A program made the translations under genes and the position numbers. From the NCBI RefSeq assembly GCF_016019885.1, contig NZ_JAEANY010000002.1, forward strand, positions 372,001-436,000: a stretch of 64,000 nucleotides of DNA, read 5' to 3'. Positions 36,541 through 45,843 of this stretch are shown here, one piece after another (the first letter of the stretch is position 1; every line of letters begins with the position of its first letter). The stretch is from Aurantiacibacter sediminis. Its GTDB lineage: Bacteria; Pseudomonadota; Alphaproteobacteria; Sphingomonadales; Sphingomonadaceae. The notes under the pieces are model-generated. The model saw only the letters and a list, made by a program, of their open reading frames with translations. It did no database searches and was not told the origin of the DNA.

Positions 36541-38030
36541 TAGCTGTCCTTTGTGGTAGTGCCTTTGCCCACGTCGAGCGAAAGCTGTGCATCGCCGGTT
36601 TCGCGGCGCGCAAGATCGGTGAGGGGGGTGGGATATTCGCCCGTGAAACAGGCATCGCAATATTGCGGGCGGGCATTGTCGCGGCCCTCAAGCCCCACGG
36701 CGCGATAAAGCCCGTCGATCGATACGAAGGCGAGGCTGTCCGCCTGAATGAATTCGCGCATGGCAGCAAGGTCCATCCGGCCTGCCAGCAATTTGGAGCG
36801 CTCCGGCGTGTCGACACCGTAATAGCAACCATTGCCGGTGGGCGGGCTTGCAACACGGAAATGCACTTCGGCAGCGCCTGCATCGCGCATGATCTGGACG
36901 ATCTTCATCGATGTCGTGCCGCGCACGATCGAATCGTCGATCAGGACGATGCGCTTGCCTTCCACGATGGCCCGGTTGGCGTTGTGCTTACGCTTCACGC
37001 CAGCGTGGCGCGCGCCGTCCGATGGCTGGATGAATGTACGCCCGACATAGTGCGAACGGATGATACCGAGCTCGAACGGAATGCCGCTTTCCTGCGCGTA
37101 GCCGATGGCGGCGGGTACACCGCTGTCGGGGACGGGGACCACGAGGTCCGCCTCGCACGGGCTTTCCTTGGCGAGCTCGATCCCGATGCTCTTGCGGCTG
37201 TCATAGACGGAGCGCTTGTTGAAGATTGAATCGGGACGGCTGAAATAGACGTGTTCGAAAATACACGGGCGCGCCGGCACATCGCCGAAGGGGCGGTGCG
37301 AGCGGATGGTGCCATCGAAATCGACTTCGATAAACTCGCCCGGCTCGACCTGCCGCTCGAAAGTCGCGCCAACTACGTCCAGCGCCACGGTTTCGCTGGC
37401 GAACACTGTCGCATCGCCCAGCTTGCCCATCACCAGCGGACGAATGCCCATCGGATCGCGGCAGGCAGCCATGCCGCGCGGGGTCATGACGATCAGCGCG
37501 TATGCGCCTTCGACCAGACGCAGCGCATCGACGAGCTTGTCCAGCATCGTCGGATACCGACTGGTCGCGACCAGATGGATGATGACTTCGGTGTCGGACG
37601 TCGACTGGAAGATCGCGCCCTTTTCCACCAATTCCTGACGCAGCGTTGCGGCGTTGGAGATATTGCCATTGTGCGCCACGGCGAAACCGCCGCTCGCAAG
37701 ATCGGCATAAAGCGGCTGCACATTGCGAAGGCCTGCGCCCCCGGTGGTCGAATAACGCACGTGGCCGGCCGACATATGCCCGGGAAGCTCCGCCAGGGAT
37801 TCTTCCGTGCCGAAATTTTCAGCCACATGGCCGATGGCGCGCCGCGTGACGATGTCAGACCCATCGAAGCTGGAAATGCCGACAGCTTCCTGCCCGCGAT
37901 GTTGCAGCGCATGGAGGCCAAGGGCAGTGACGGCAGAAGCTTGATCGACGCCGATAATGCCGAACACGCCGCATTCTTCATGCAGCTTGTCGTCACCGTC
38001 TCCGTCGTGATGGGGATGGGCGAGTGTCAT
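36540..38030 (-). CDS. purF: Amidophosphoribosyltransferase PurF
   Basis: This 496-residue enzyme makes 5-phosphoribosylamine from PRPP and glutamine, the first step of purine synthesis. A short propeptide (MTLAHPHHDGDGDDKLHEE) precedes the catalytic cysteine in CGVFGIIGV, which becomes the N-terminal nucleophile after cleavage. LQHRGQEAVGISSF, the PRPP loop RIVLIDDSIVRGTTS and the YCDACFTGEYPTPL end place it with the iron-sulfur Bacillus-type enzymes. ATG 38030 is favoured over an upstream ATG because it gives the standard propeptide. Confidence 0.95.
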   Translation of the reverse strand: MTLAHPHHDGDGDDKLHEECGVFGIIGVDQASAVTALGLHALQHRGQEAVGISSFDGSDIVTRRAIGHVAENFGTEESLAELPGHMSAGHVRYSTTGGAGLRNVQPLYADLASGGFAVAHNGNISNAATLRQELVEKGAIFQSTSDTEVIIHLVATSRYPTMLDKLVDALRLVEGAYALIVMTPRGMAACRDPMGIRPLVMGKLGDATVFASETVALDVVGATFERQVEPGEFIEVDFDGTIRSHRPFGDVPARPCIFEHVYFSRPDSIFNKRSVYDSRKSIGIELAKESPCEADLVVPVPDSGVPAAIGYAQESGIPFELGIIRSHYVGRTFIQPSDGARHAGVKRKHNANRAIVEGKRIVLIDDSIVRGTTSMKIVQIMRDAGAAEVHFRVASPPTGNGCYYGVDTPERSKLLAGRMDLAAMREFIQADSLAFVSIDGLYRAVGLEGRDNARPQYCDACFTGEYPTPLTDLARRETGDAQLSLDVGKGTTTKDS

Positions 38031-38300
38031 CGATTTCCGTTTGTGGCCAGCAGCGCTGCCGCAATGGCGATGTTGCGCTGTGATTGCAAGCATATCGGGG
38101 TTGGAAGACTGATGATGAGTTCCGGTGAGCGCGCGGCAGTCATCCTAAAGAACGCTCCTCACGGCGCAGGGGCATTTTTCCTGCTTTTGCGTTGTGCATG
38201 GTGAGCGCATGCTGTTAACAGCCGCGTCGATGATGGCACACGCGCCAAGAGCCCCCAGGAGAAGCAACGCTGTGAGCGAATTTCGGTCGAGAGGCCGGAA

Positions 38301-39695
38301 ATGAGCGCTTCAGCGCGCTCACTCACCGGCCAGTTTGCCCTCTCGGGTCTCTCATCCGGCGTCGCATTGATTGCCAATGTGATTATCGGCGTCTTGCTGG
38401 CGCGCATCCTTGGGCCTGAGGATCGCGGGGCGTTTGCGCAGGTCGTTTTCTGGGCCACCTTCCTGGCGGGCATGTCCACCTTTTCGCTTGCCGATGCGAT
38501 GATCGTGCAGCTCAGCAAGGAGCGGCATGCTGCGGCGGACAAAGACGAAAAGCAAAACGAGGCCGATGCGGACGAGGCTGTCGCTGGCCCCGAAGCCTAC
38601 ATCCCCACACTGATGATCTCCGCAATTGTCGTGCTGGTGATCGCGATTGGTGGTGCGGCCCTCGCGATATCGCTCGATCTATTACGTGTGGAGAGGGTGG
38701 AGCCGATTCATGTCAGCCTGTTTGTCGGCCTGTTCTTCGTTATCAACCATATAAACCTGGTTCTTGCCGCGGCAGAACGTGCGCAGATGCATTTCACTGT
38801 CATCTCCGTGGAGAGGATTATCCTGCCCGCGGCCTATCTGGGTGGGATCGTCATCCTGGCTATCAGCGGGCTCGTCTCGCTAGAGACGCTGATGGTCGTC
38901 TTCCTCGTCTCACGCGTGCCCATCCTTGCCCGGCGCCTTTGGCGCTATCGCGCGAGCCTGCTGGGGCATTTCAAGACCGCGATCGCCAAGGAGAACCTGT
39001 CGATCGGGCTGGGCCTGCATGGCTCCCATGTCCTGCGCTTCATGAGCGAGAATATCGACCGGCTGTTCGTCAACACGATCTGGGTGCTGGCCGAAATCGG
39101 ATATTACGCCGTCGCATGGTCTGCGGCCGGTGTCGGTTATGGCTTTATCACGCAGGCGCTCAATCTGATCATGCTGCCCATGTCGGCTGCCAAAGCAAAG
39201 GCAGATCGCGCGAAACACTTGGCGGACAGTATGCGTATCACGCTGATCCTCAGCGTCGCATTTGCCGCAGGCATCGTAGTGGCTGCGCCGTTCCTGATCC
39301 CGCTGCTTTATGGCGCAGAGTTTGCCGAGGCGATCGTGATGACGCAAATTCTCGGCCTCGCTTTGCTGCCGCTTCCAATCATCACTTTGTTGAACGAATT
39401 CCTGCGCGGAATCGGTCATCTGAAGGATGCGGTCTATGGCCAGGGGGTCACTCTCGCCATGGTGGTCGCGGGATGGCTGATTACCGGTTATGACAATGTG
39501 ATCGAGCTCGGCTGCGGGCTGGCGGCAGCGCGTCTCCCGGCGATTGCCGTGCTTTTGCTGCGCCTTCGCAAATATGGCTACGCATCGCGGTGGAGCGATT
39601 ACTTCGTCCCGCGCGCAGAAGATTTCAGGATCATCATTCGGGAATTGGGCAGCCTGACGAAAAAGCTACCTCGACCACTTCGTTCGCGAGACTGA
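38301..39695 (+). CDS. Wzx-like polysaccharide flippase (MATE/MOP superfamily)
   Basis: This is a 464-residue inner-membrane protein with about 12-14 hydrophobic helices. The N-terminus (SLTGQFALSGLSSGVALIAN, then LLARILGPEDRGAFAQV) is typical of polysaccharide transporters that flip lipid-linked repeat units from cytoplasm to periplasm. A charged, lysine- and glutamate-rich loop (residues about 73-95) breaks the hydrophobic pattern. It opens the main exopolysaccharide region and lies on the strand opposite to the next four genes. Confidence 0.88.
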   Translation: MSASARSLTGQFALSGLSSGVALIANVIIGVLLARILGPEDRGAFAQVVFWATFLAGMSTFSLADAMIVQLSKERHAAADKDEKQNEADADEAVAGPEAYIPTLMISAIVVLVIAIGGAALAISLDLLRVERVEPIHVSLFVGLFFVINHINLVLAAAERAQMHFTVISVERIILPAAYLGGIVILAISGLVSLETLMVVFLVSRVPILARRLWRYRASLLGHFKTAIAKENLSIGLGLHGSHVLRFMSENIDRLFVNTIWVLAEIGYYAVAWSAAGVGYGFITQALNLIMLPMSAAKAKADRAKHLADSMRITLILSVAFAAGIVVAAPFLIPLLYGAEFAEAIVMTQILGLALLPLPIITLLNEFLRGIGHLKDAVYGQGVTLAMVVAGWLITGYDNVIELGCGLAAARLPAIAVLLLRLRKYGYASRWSDYFVPRAEDFRIIIRELGSLTKKLPRPLRSRD

Positions 39696-39721
39696 TTGCT
39701 TCCACCGCAGCGCGACGAGCT

Positions 39722-40561
39722 TCAGCTTCGCGCTGTATCGCCCGACGAGATGCGAGCAGTGTCATTCATAGGCTGCTCAAATACGAAGCTGCCGATCATG
39801 CCTTCATAGGTGGCCATCATCAGAGCGTAGGCGAGACCTGCCTTGCCATCGAGAAAACCGCGCCTGACGAAATAGACATAAATGAAGCGGAAAGCCGGAC
39901 GCAGGGCAGGCGGCAACTTGTTTGCGATCTGCTTCAAACGTCGCCGACCGCCCGTGGCTAAGCCCGCCTCATCCTGACGCTGCGCGTGCGACAATTCTTC
40001 CGCTTCATCCCGCGCATAGCGGACATGCTTTTCGAGCCATTTCTGCATGCCGTGTGAGAAGTTGTAGTGGTTGTAGGGCACGTTCAGCGTCCCGACGCGA
40101 TCAGCGGGAAGATCCTCTCGCTGGCCGTGTCCGACTTGGACGAAACGCAAGCGTTCACGATGTCCAAGGCGCACCTGGTAACTGGGATACATGCCTGCAT
40201 GCTTTAGCCATTGGCCCAACAGAATAGTCTTGGAAGGCACGTTCCAGGCATCCACCGCGTCTGAAGCGCTCAAGTCTTCGATTTGCTCTCTGAATACGGG
40301 GGTAGATTCCTCGTCCGCGTCGAGATGTAGAACATAGTCGTGCTTCCAGTCAGCCTCATCGAGACCGAAATTGCGCTGATTGGCGAAATTATCGAAGGGA
40401 CGATGAAGGACTTTCACTCCGCCCTGCTTCAGCATTTCGAGCGTTCGGTCCGTGCTGCCGGAATCGATCGCCCAGATATCGTCACACCAATCGAGCGAAG
40501 CGAGGCAGCGCTCGATATTGATCTCTTCGTTGTAGGTCAGGAGCAGGACCGATACTTTCAC
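39722..40561 (-). CDS. Glycosyltransferase family 2 (WaaE/KdtX-like)
   Basis: This 279-residue GT-A transferase begins MKVSVLLLTYNEEINIERCL, followed by the metal-binding region VLHLDADEE and the GxxxG-poor tail usual in WaaE-like enzymes. It should add a hexose to a lipid-linked or core saccharide in the cytoplasm. C-terminal hydrophobic segments suggest membrane association. It overlaps galE by four bases, so both are translated together on the minus strand. Confidence 0.88.
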   Translation of the reverse strand: MKVSVLLLTYNEEINIERCLASLDWCDDIWAIDSGSTDRTLEMLKQGGVKVLHRPFDNFANQRNFGLDEADWKHDYVLHLDADEESTPVFREQIEDLSASDAVDAWNVPSKTILLGQWLKHAGMYPSYQVRLGHRERLRFVQVGHGQREDLPADRVGTLNVPYNHYNFSHGMQKWLEKHVRYARDEAEELSHAQRQDEAGLATGGRRRLKQIANKLPPALRPAFRFIYVYFVRRGFLDGKAGLAYALMMATYEGMIGSFVFEQPMNDTARISSGDTARS

Positions 40562-41556
40562 GCTTCACCGTCTTTCAGGATGTAGCGATAGCGGTGCTCC
40601 TGCTGCCAATCCCAAGTATGTTTGATCATCGTTTCGATGTCTTCATATTGCGGCTTCCAGCCAAGGGTTTCGCGTGCGTGCGAAGCGTCGGCCACCAGGG
40701 TCGGCGGATCGCCGGGGCGCCGATCGCCAATGCGAGTGGGTATGTCTTTTCCGGTGACCCGCGCTGCTGCATCCACGGCTTCGCGCACACTCGTGCCATT
40801 GCCATTGCCGAGATTGAAGTGCCCGCTCTGCCCCTCGGCAGTGCGCTCGAGTGCAAGCAGATGCGCCGAACACAGGTCCTCGACATGAATGTAATCGCGA
40901 ACACACGTGCCGTCGCGCGTATCGTAGTCATCGCCGAATATTGTGATCGCATCGCGTTGGCCGCTCGCCGCATGAAGGATGAGTGGCAAGAGATGCGTTT
41001 CAGGATCGTGCTCTTCGCCCAAAATGCCCGCGGGATCGCATCCCGCTGCGTTGAAATAGCGTAGTGCGGTGAAATTGATGCCGTAAGCACTGCGATAATC
41101 GCGCAGGATATGTTCGACTGCCAATTTCGACTGGCCGTAGGGATTGACCGGATGCTTGGCAGTATCTTCGCTGATCGGCATCCGGTCCGGCTCGCCGAAA
41201 ATCGCACACGTGCTGGAAAATACGATATTTCGGACATCAGCGCCGCGCATGGCATCGAGCAGGGTTAGCGTATCAGCCGTGTTCGTTCGGTAATACTGAC
41301 CCGGATGAGTAACGGACTCACCAACATAAGCCAGCGCCGCAAAATGCATCACCGCATCGGGCTTGTGGCGCGCGAGGACATCATCCAGCCGCTCCCTGTC
41401 GCCGATTGCGCCATGCTCGAACGGACCGAATTGCACTGCCCACCGGTGACCCGTGCGCAGATTGTCATAGGCGATCGGCTCATGCCCCGATTGGGCAAGC
41501 AATTTGCAGGCGTGAGAACCGATAAAGCCGGCGCCACCTGTCACCAGAATTTTCAT
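40558..41556 (-). CDS. galE: UDP-glucose 4-epimerase GalE
   Basis: This 332-residue extended SDR interconverts UDP-glucose and UDP-galactose. The NAD motif [50 protein letters not shown] and YGQSKLAVE (YxxxK), and late LNLGNGNGTSVREAV all match GalE. It probably provides galactose units for the polysaccharide encoded around it. It is part of a four-gene minus-strand group (acetyltransferase, asnB, galE, family 2 transferase). Confidence 0.92.
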   Translation of the reverse strand: MKILVTGGAGFIGSHACKLLAQSGHEPIAYDNLRTGHRWAVQFGPFEHGAIGDRERLDDVLARHKPDAVMHFAALAYVGESVTHPGQYYRTNTADTLTLLDAMRGADVRNIVFSSTCAIFGEPDRMPISEDTAKHPVNPYGQSKLAVEHILRDYRSAYGINFTALRYFNAAGCDPAGILGEEHDPETHLLPLILHAASGQRDAITIFGDDYDTRDGTCVRDYIHVEDLCSAHLLALERTAEGQSGHFNLGNGNGTSVREAVDAAARVTGKDIPTRIGDRRPGDPPTLVADASHARETLGWKPQYEDIETMIKHTWDWQQEHRYRYILKDGEA

Positions 41557-41579
41557 GAAAAGACTTCCCTAAATGTCCG

Positions 41580-43541
41580 TCAGTTAAGGGCTGGGCTCGC
41601 ATTGCCCGCTGCCGTAGCGGATTCTCTCCATGCCTCAAACATGCAAATTGCCCATAGCGATTGGGTCCAGTCGCGTGCGCCGGACAGGTGCTCTGCCCAC
41701 CTTCGCCGGATGGGGACGGGGTAGAAGTTTTCGGCAAGCCTTTCCTCAGCAAGCAGGGCCTCCGCCCAATCGCGCAGCGGCCCGCGTAGATAGGTGCCGA
41801 CCGGAATGCTGAAGCCAGCTTTCGGACGATCGAAATAGTCGCGCGGCACGTATTCATAAAGAATTTCGCGCAGCAGGTCCTTGCTCTGGCCTGCGCCTGC
41901 CTTCCATTCGCTAGGGAAGCGCCAAGCCAGTTCGACCAGCCGGTGATCGAGAAGCGGAGCACGTGTTTCCAGGCTTACTGCCATCGCGGCGCGATCGACT
42001 TTGACCATAATGTCATCAGGCAGGAACAGCCGCTGGTCGGCAAGCATCATCGACGTGACCGGATCGTCCAGATCGACGCCAGACCAATCGGTTCGCACAT
42101 CATGCGGCAAGGGTGCAGCTGGTCCTTTTGCAGGCCAAATTCGCATCACTTGCTCGTAAAGATCATCGAGAGTGCGGGCCTCTGAAAGAATGGCGCCCAG
42201 CTTTTCCAGCCTGCCCCGTTGGCGCATGTCCATTTTTCCAAGGCCTGGTGCGTGCAATCCCATCGCCAGGACTTTGCCCAACGCTTTGCGCGCTGGCACA
42301 GGCAATTTGGTTAGCTTGGGCCAGAGCGCAGCTGCCTGGTCATAACGATCATAACCGCCGAACAGCTCGTCGCCCCCATCGCCGGACAGCGAGACAGTGA
42401 CATTGCGCCGAGCCATCTTACAGACGAGGAACGTCGGGATTTGGGAACTGTCAGCGAACGGCTCGTCATAGATTGACGGCAAATCCGGGATGACGTCCTG
42501 CGCGTCCCGAGCTGTCACCATCATCTCATGATGTCGCGTTCCCAAATGCTGCGCCACGGCCCGAGCATATGGCGACTCGTCCAGTCGGGCTTCGTCAAAT
42601 CCCAAGGTGAAAGTATCGATCGCGCCGGGCAGGCTTTCCTGGAGCAGGGCGCAGATCAGCGAGCTGTCGCACCCTCCGGAAAGAAATGCCCCGACCGGAA
42701 CATCGGCCTGCGCCTGCAGCTGGACGGTGTCTCGCAATTGCGCATGCAAGAGCGCTTGAGCCTCCCGCTTGTCGGAGACGCTATTCCCGGCCCCGGCCCG
42801 CATCGCATCGCGGACATCCCAATAGCGCTGGATCGCAAAGTCAGGCTCGGACATCGGAGCGGAGGGGACCGCTGCCGGCGCTGCTTTAGTCGCCTCGAGG
42901 GAAAGGGTGAGCAGGCATCCGGCTTCAAGCTTATAGAGATCCTGCCAGATACAATTGGGAGCCGGCACAAACCCGTAACGCACGAAATGGCCGAGCCCTG
43001 CGCGATCGATCCGTCCATGAAACCCGGGGACAGTCGATATCGCCTTCAATTCGCTGGCAAAGGCAAAACCGCCATCCACCCAGCCGAAGTAAAGCGGCTT
43101 TTCGCCCATCCGGTCTCGGGTGAGGCTGAGGGTCTTCTCTTTCCTGTCGAACACCGCGACCGCAAACATCCCGACCAACCGGTCCAGCGCGCCGGAAATG
43201 CCGACGGCAGAAAACAGTGCAAGCAGCGTTTCGCTATCGCTCTCTCCGCGCCATTGCGGAGCATCGCCATCCGCCTCCAGTTCCTGCCTCAGGGCGCGAT
43301 GATTGTAGATCTCGCCATTGAAGACCATCACGTAGCGGCCGCAATGCGATTGCATCGGCTGGTGACCTGCTGGACTCAGATCGAGAATGGCAAGGCGTCG
43401 ATGCGCGAGGACGATCGCATTTTCGCGATCTGCCCATATTCCGCCGTCGTCCGGCCCGCGATGGACAATCGCTCTCGCCATTGCTTCGCCGATCTTGCCG
43501 TCCGCAGACGTGCCGCCGAAGAATCCTGCAAGGCCGCACAT
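41580..43541 (-). CDS. asnB: Asparagine synthase (glutamine-hydrolysing) family protein
   Basis: This 653-residue amidotransferase begins with catalytic cysteine 2 in MCGLAGFFGGTSADGKIGEA. The class II glutaminase domain continues with HRGPDDGGIW and MVFNGEIYNHRALR. The synthetase domain shows the PP-loop ATP motif LSGGCDSSLICALL and LSGDGGDELFGGYDRY. Copies within polysaccharide clusters often amidate a sugar acid such as a uronic or ManNAcA residue, and not free aspartate. That fits the nearby wecB-wecC genes, but is an inference. It lies one base from the acetyltransferase gene. Confidence 0.9.
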   Translation of the reverse strand: MCGLAGFFGGTSADGKIGEAMARAIVHRGPDDGGIWADRENAIVLAHRRLAILDLSPAGHQPMQSHCGRYVMVFNGEIYNHRALRQELEADGDAPQWRGESDSETLLALFSAVGISGALDRLVGMFAVAVFDRKEKTLSLTRDRMGEKPLYFGWVDGGFAFASELKAISTVPGFHGRIDRAGLGHFVRYGFVPAPNCIWQDLYKLEAGCLLTLSLEATKAAPAAVPSAPMSEPDFAIQRYWDVRDAMRAGAGNSVSDKREAQALLHAQLRDTVQLQAQADVPVGAFLSGGCDSSLICALLQESLPGAIDTFTLGFDEARLDESPYARAVAQHLGTRHHEMMVTARDAQDVIPDLPSIYDEPFADSSQIPTFLVCKMARRNVTVSLSGDGGDELFGGYDRYDQAAALWPKLTKLPVPARKALGKVLAMGLHAPGLGKMDMRQRGRLEKLGAILSEARTLDDLYEQVMRIWPAKGPAAPLPHDVRTDWSGVDLDDPVTSMMLADQRLFLPDDIMVKVDRAAMAVSLETRAPLLDHRLVELAWRFPSEWKAGAGQSKDLLREILYEYVPRDYFDRPKAGFSIPVGTYLRGPLRDWAEALLAEERLAENFYPVPIRRRWAEHLSGARDWTQSLWAICMFEAWRESATAAGNASPALN

Positions 43542-43542
43542 C

Positions 43543-44115
43543 TTACGCGTCGCTTACCGCTTTGGCGTGGCGAAGGGTGTCGGGGCACAGTTCGCTCGAA
43601 GAGACATGCCGCGCGGGGTTGCCGACCCAGACTTCGCCTTCGGGTATATCCTTGCTGGTGACGGCACCGGCTCCCAAAACTGCCCCCGCACCAAGCGTGA
43701 CCCCAGGCCCCACGGTCGCCTTGGCCGCCACCCAGCTAAAAGGTTCCATGACAATCGGCGCGCCCACCAGGGTGAAGTTCTGATCGATTGTATGGGAAGC
43801 TGTACACAGATAGCCGTGCTGGCTGACAATCGCGCGCTCTTTCAAGGTGACGGACGCGACATTGTAGCATTCACTGTAGGGCCCAAGGCACGAATCCGCG
43901 TGCATCACCAGGTTCCAGGGAGCCCAAATTTTTGCAGTAGGGTAGGGATGGGCTGCAGGACCCACTTTCGCGCCAAAAAGCCGCAAGAGCATCCGCCGCC
44001 AAGCATACAGTGCCACCGGGCTCGGCCGATACAGGAAAAGCCACGCGATGCCCCATATCTTGCGCAAAATACGTTGGGACGTATCGGGCACCTTGAGGGG
44101 CTTCAATGTGTGCAC
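43543..44115 (-). CDS. WcaF-like acetyltransferase (left-handed beta helix)
   Basis: The protein has about 190 residues from GTG 44115, which has AAAGG six bases before it; a longer TTG-started frame reaches 44166. The sequence begins with PLKVPDTSQRILRKIWGIAWLFLYRPSP and AWRRMLLRLFGAKVG. It then shows hexapeptide repeats (IWAPWNL, CYNVASVTLKERAIVS, VGPGVTLGAGAVLGAGAV) ending in WVGNPARHV. This is the pattern of WcaF/colanic-acid type O-acetyltransferases that use acetyl-CoA. It probably decorates the exopolysaccharide. Confidence 0.88.
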   Translation of the reverse strand: MHTLKPLKVPDTSQRILRKIWGIAWLFLYRPSPVALYAWRRMLLRLFGAKVGPAAHPYPTAKIWAPWNLVMHADSCLGPYSECYNVASVTLKERAIVSQHGYLCTASHTIDQNFTLVGAPIVMEPFSWVAAKATVGPGVTLGAGAVLGAGAVTSKDIPEGEVWVGNPARHVSSSELCPDTLRHAKAVSDA

Positions 44116-44371
44116 AAAAATACCTTTGCAGCAGATCGATAGGAACGGTGATGCTGGATATCGCAAAAAATGACCCGGGTTCGCGTGCCACCGCGAAACA
44201 CGGCTCGATTAACGCTTCACGCGGATGAGCGCAACGGCTCTGATTTGATTGCAATTTGCAAACGAGCCTTTGGAAAGTATGGGGGTTTTGCCCTTCTAGG
44301 GGTCATGCGACCGAATCGCTGCAAATACATGCGCCGATTTGTGAGACGGGACGGGCAAACAGGGAATTTCG

Positions 44372-45085
44372 ATGAAGTACGAGAATACGCTGTGGTCCAA
44401 GGTGAAACGTCAGATGGGCTCTTTCAGTCGGCTCGGGACTGACCGGAAGCTTCGACAGATGTCGATTGAAGACCGCATCAAATTCGTCGGCCATCGCTAT
44501 GTTGTCGGTGCCGTGAATACCTCCGCGTGGTTCGAAATCGGCAAATTGCAATTCGATTTCCTGCTCAGCAATGGATTGACGCCCGATAAGCGCTTTCTCG
44601 ATGTCGCATGCGGCGCCCTGCGCTTGGGCCAGTTCATGATCCCGTATCTGGACAAGGGGCATTATCATGGCCTGGAAGGGGAAAAGGCGCTGGTCGATGG
44701 CGGATTGCGGGAAGAAGTACCCCACCCACTCATCGATCTGAAAGCGCCGCAGTTCTATTTCAATTATGAATTCGATGTGCCTGCGGAAGAGCGCTTCGAT
44801 TTCATGATCGCACAATCGCTTTTCACTCACCTTGTACCGGACGATATCCGCAAATGCTTCGCCAAGCTGCGCAGAAATGCCTCTGATGATTGCAAATTCT
44901 TCTTCACCTATGGGCGCGGGGACAGCAACGGAAATCCCAACCAGCCGTCCGACCCCAATGTCGATTGGCGATACGCATTCGATGAAATGGCATCTTTCGC
45001 GGCCGACGGTGGGTGGAAAGCTCGTGACATTGGACACTGGTACCATCCGCGCGGCCAGCAAATTGCGGTGGCTGAACCTGTTTGA
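44372..45085 (+). CDS. Class I SAM-dependent methyltransferase
   Basis: This 237-residue protein has the AdoMet-binding strand in KRFLDVACGALRLGQFMIPYL (DxAxGxxR variant) and the post-motif region FDFMIAQSLFTHLVPDDI. It may methylate a sugar of the polysaccharide, as such enzymes in these clusters often do, but nothing in the sequence identifies the substrate. The gene starts a plus-strand group with the sulfotransferase and glycosyltransferase genes that follow. A possible ribosome-binding site GGGA is 9 bases before the ATG. Confidence 0.82.
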   Translation: MKYENTLWSKVKRQMGSFSRLGTDRKLRQMSIEDRIKFVGHRYVVGAVNTSAWFEIGKLQFDFLLSNGLTPDKRFLDVACGALRLGQFMIPYLDKGHYHGLEGEKALVDGGLREEVPHPLIDLKAPQFYFNYEFDVPAEERFDFMIAQSLFTHLVPDDIRKCFAKLRRNASDDCKFFFTYGRGDSNGNPNQPSDPNVDWRYAFDEMASFAADGGWKARDIGHWYHPRGQQIAVAEPV

Positions 45086-45129
45086 CATGCCTGCCGAAAA
45101 CGGTTTCGCAAATTTATAACTGAGATCAA

Positions 45130-45843
45130 ATGCCCTATTTTCCCGCTCATGAAGCGCTATTCGTGCACATCCCGAAATGTGCCGGGAAGTCGATCGAGAA
45201 CGCGTTCCTGCCGGACCACCTCGATGCGACTTCGGGAGCTCGGGGACCGGCCAATAGCGCAGCGCGATGGGCTCTGAAGAAGACCGCTTCTCCTGTACCT
45301 GAGACGTACCTGCTCGGAACGCTGGACGTTGCGCTCGCTGCGCAACATCTCACCTATGTCGAAATTGAGATGCTCGGCCTTCTTACGAAAGACCAGCTGG
45401 AGCGAGCCACAAAGTTTTGTGTTGTCCGCGATCCATTCACACGCGCAATTTCATCCGTGCTCCATTTCTCGCAGCGCTTTTCGCAGCACTACACCCTCAG
45501 CAATCGCCCCGATGCCGCGGAAATCGAGCGCGCGCTGTCGTTCTGGATCGACATTGAGCCGGATGACCATAACGTGAGAGCTCACCGTAGGACCCAATCG
45601 TCTTTTGTCCTGGACTCGCGCGGCGAAAACAGGATGGATCACATATTGCGGCTGGAAAACCTCAATGACGATTTTGCTCGACTGCGTGAAGCATTGAATG
45701 TCGGCGAAGCAGTCTTGCCATGGACAGGCAAAAGCCATGTGAGCAAGGATTACAGCTCGCTATACAATGCGAGCTCGCGCGATCTGGTGCGAAAAGCTTT
45801 CGCCGAAGATTTCGACCGCTTCGGTTATCAGGCAAGCGTCTGA
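45130..45843 (+). CDS. Sulfotransferase family 2 protein
   Basis: The gene encodes 237 residues. It has the 5'-phosphosulfate motif in LFVHIPKCAGKSIENAFL and the 3'-phosphate motif VVRDPFTRAISSVLHFS, as in PF03567-type sulfotransferases. It is expected to transfer sulfate from PAPS to a sugar hydroxyl in the cytoplasm. This would make the polysaccharide sulfated, which is common in marine organisms. The stop shares one base with the start of the next gene (TGATG), so the two are translated together. Confidence 0.87.
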   Translation: MPYFPAHEALFVHIPKCAGKSIENAFLPDHLDATSGARGPANSAARWALKKTASPVPETYLLGTLDVALAAQHLTYVEIEMLGLLTKDQLERATKFCVVRDPFTRAISSVLHFSQRFSQHYTLSNRPDAAEIERALSFWIDIEPDDHNVRAHRRTQSSFVLDSRGENRMDHILRLENLNDDFARLREALNVGEAVLPWTGKSHVSKDYSSLYNASSRDLVRKAFAEDFDRFGYQASV

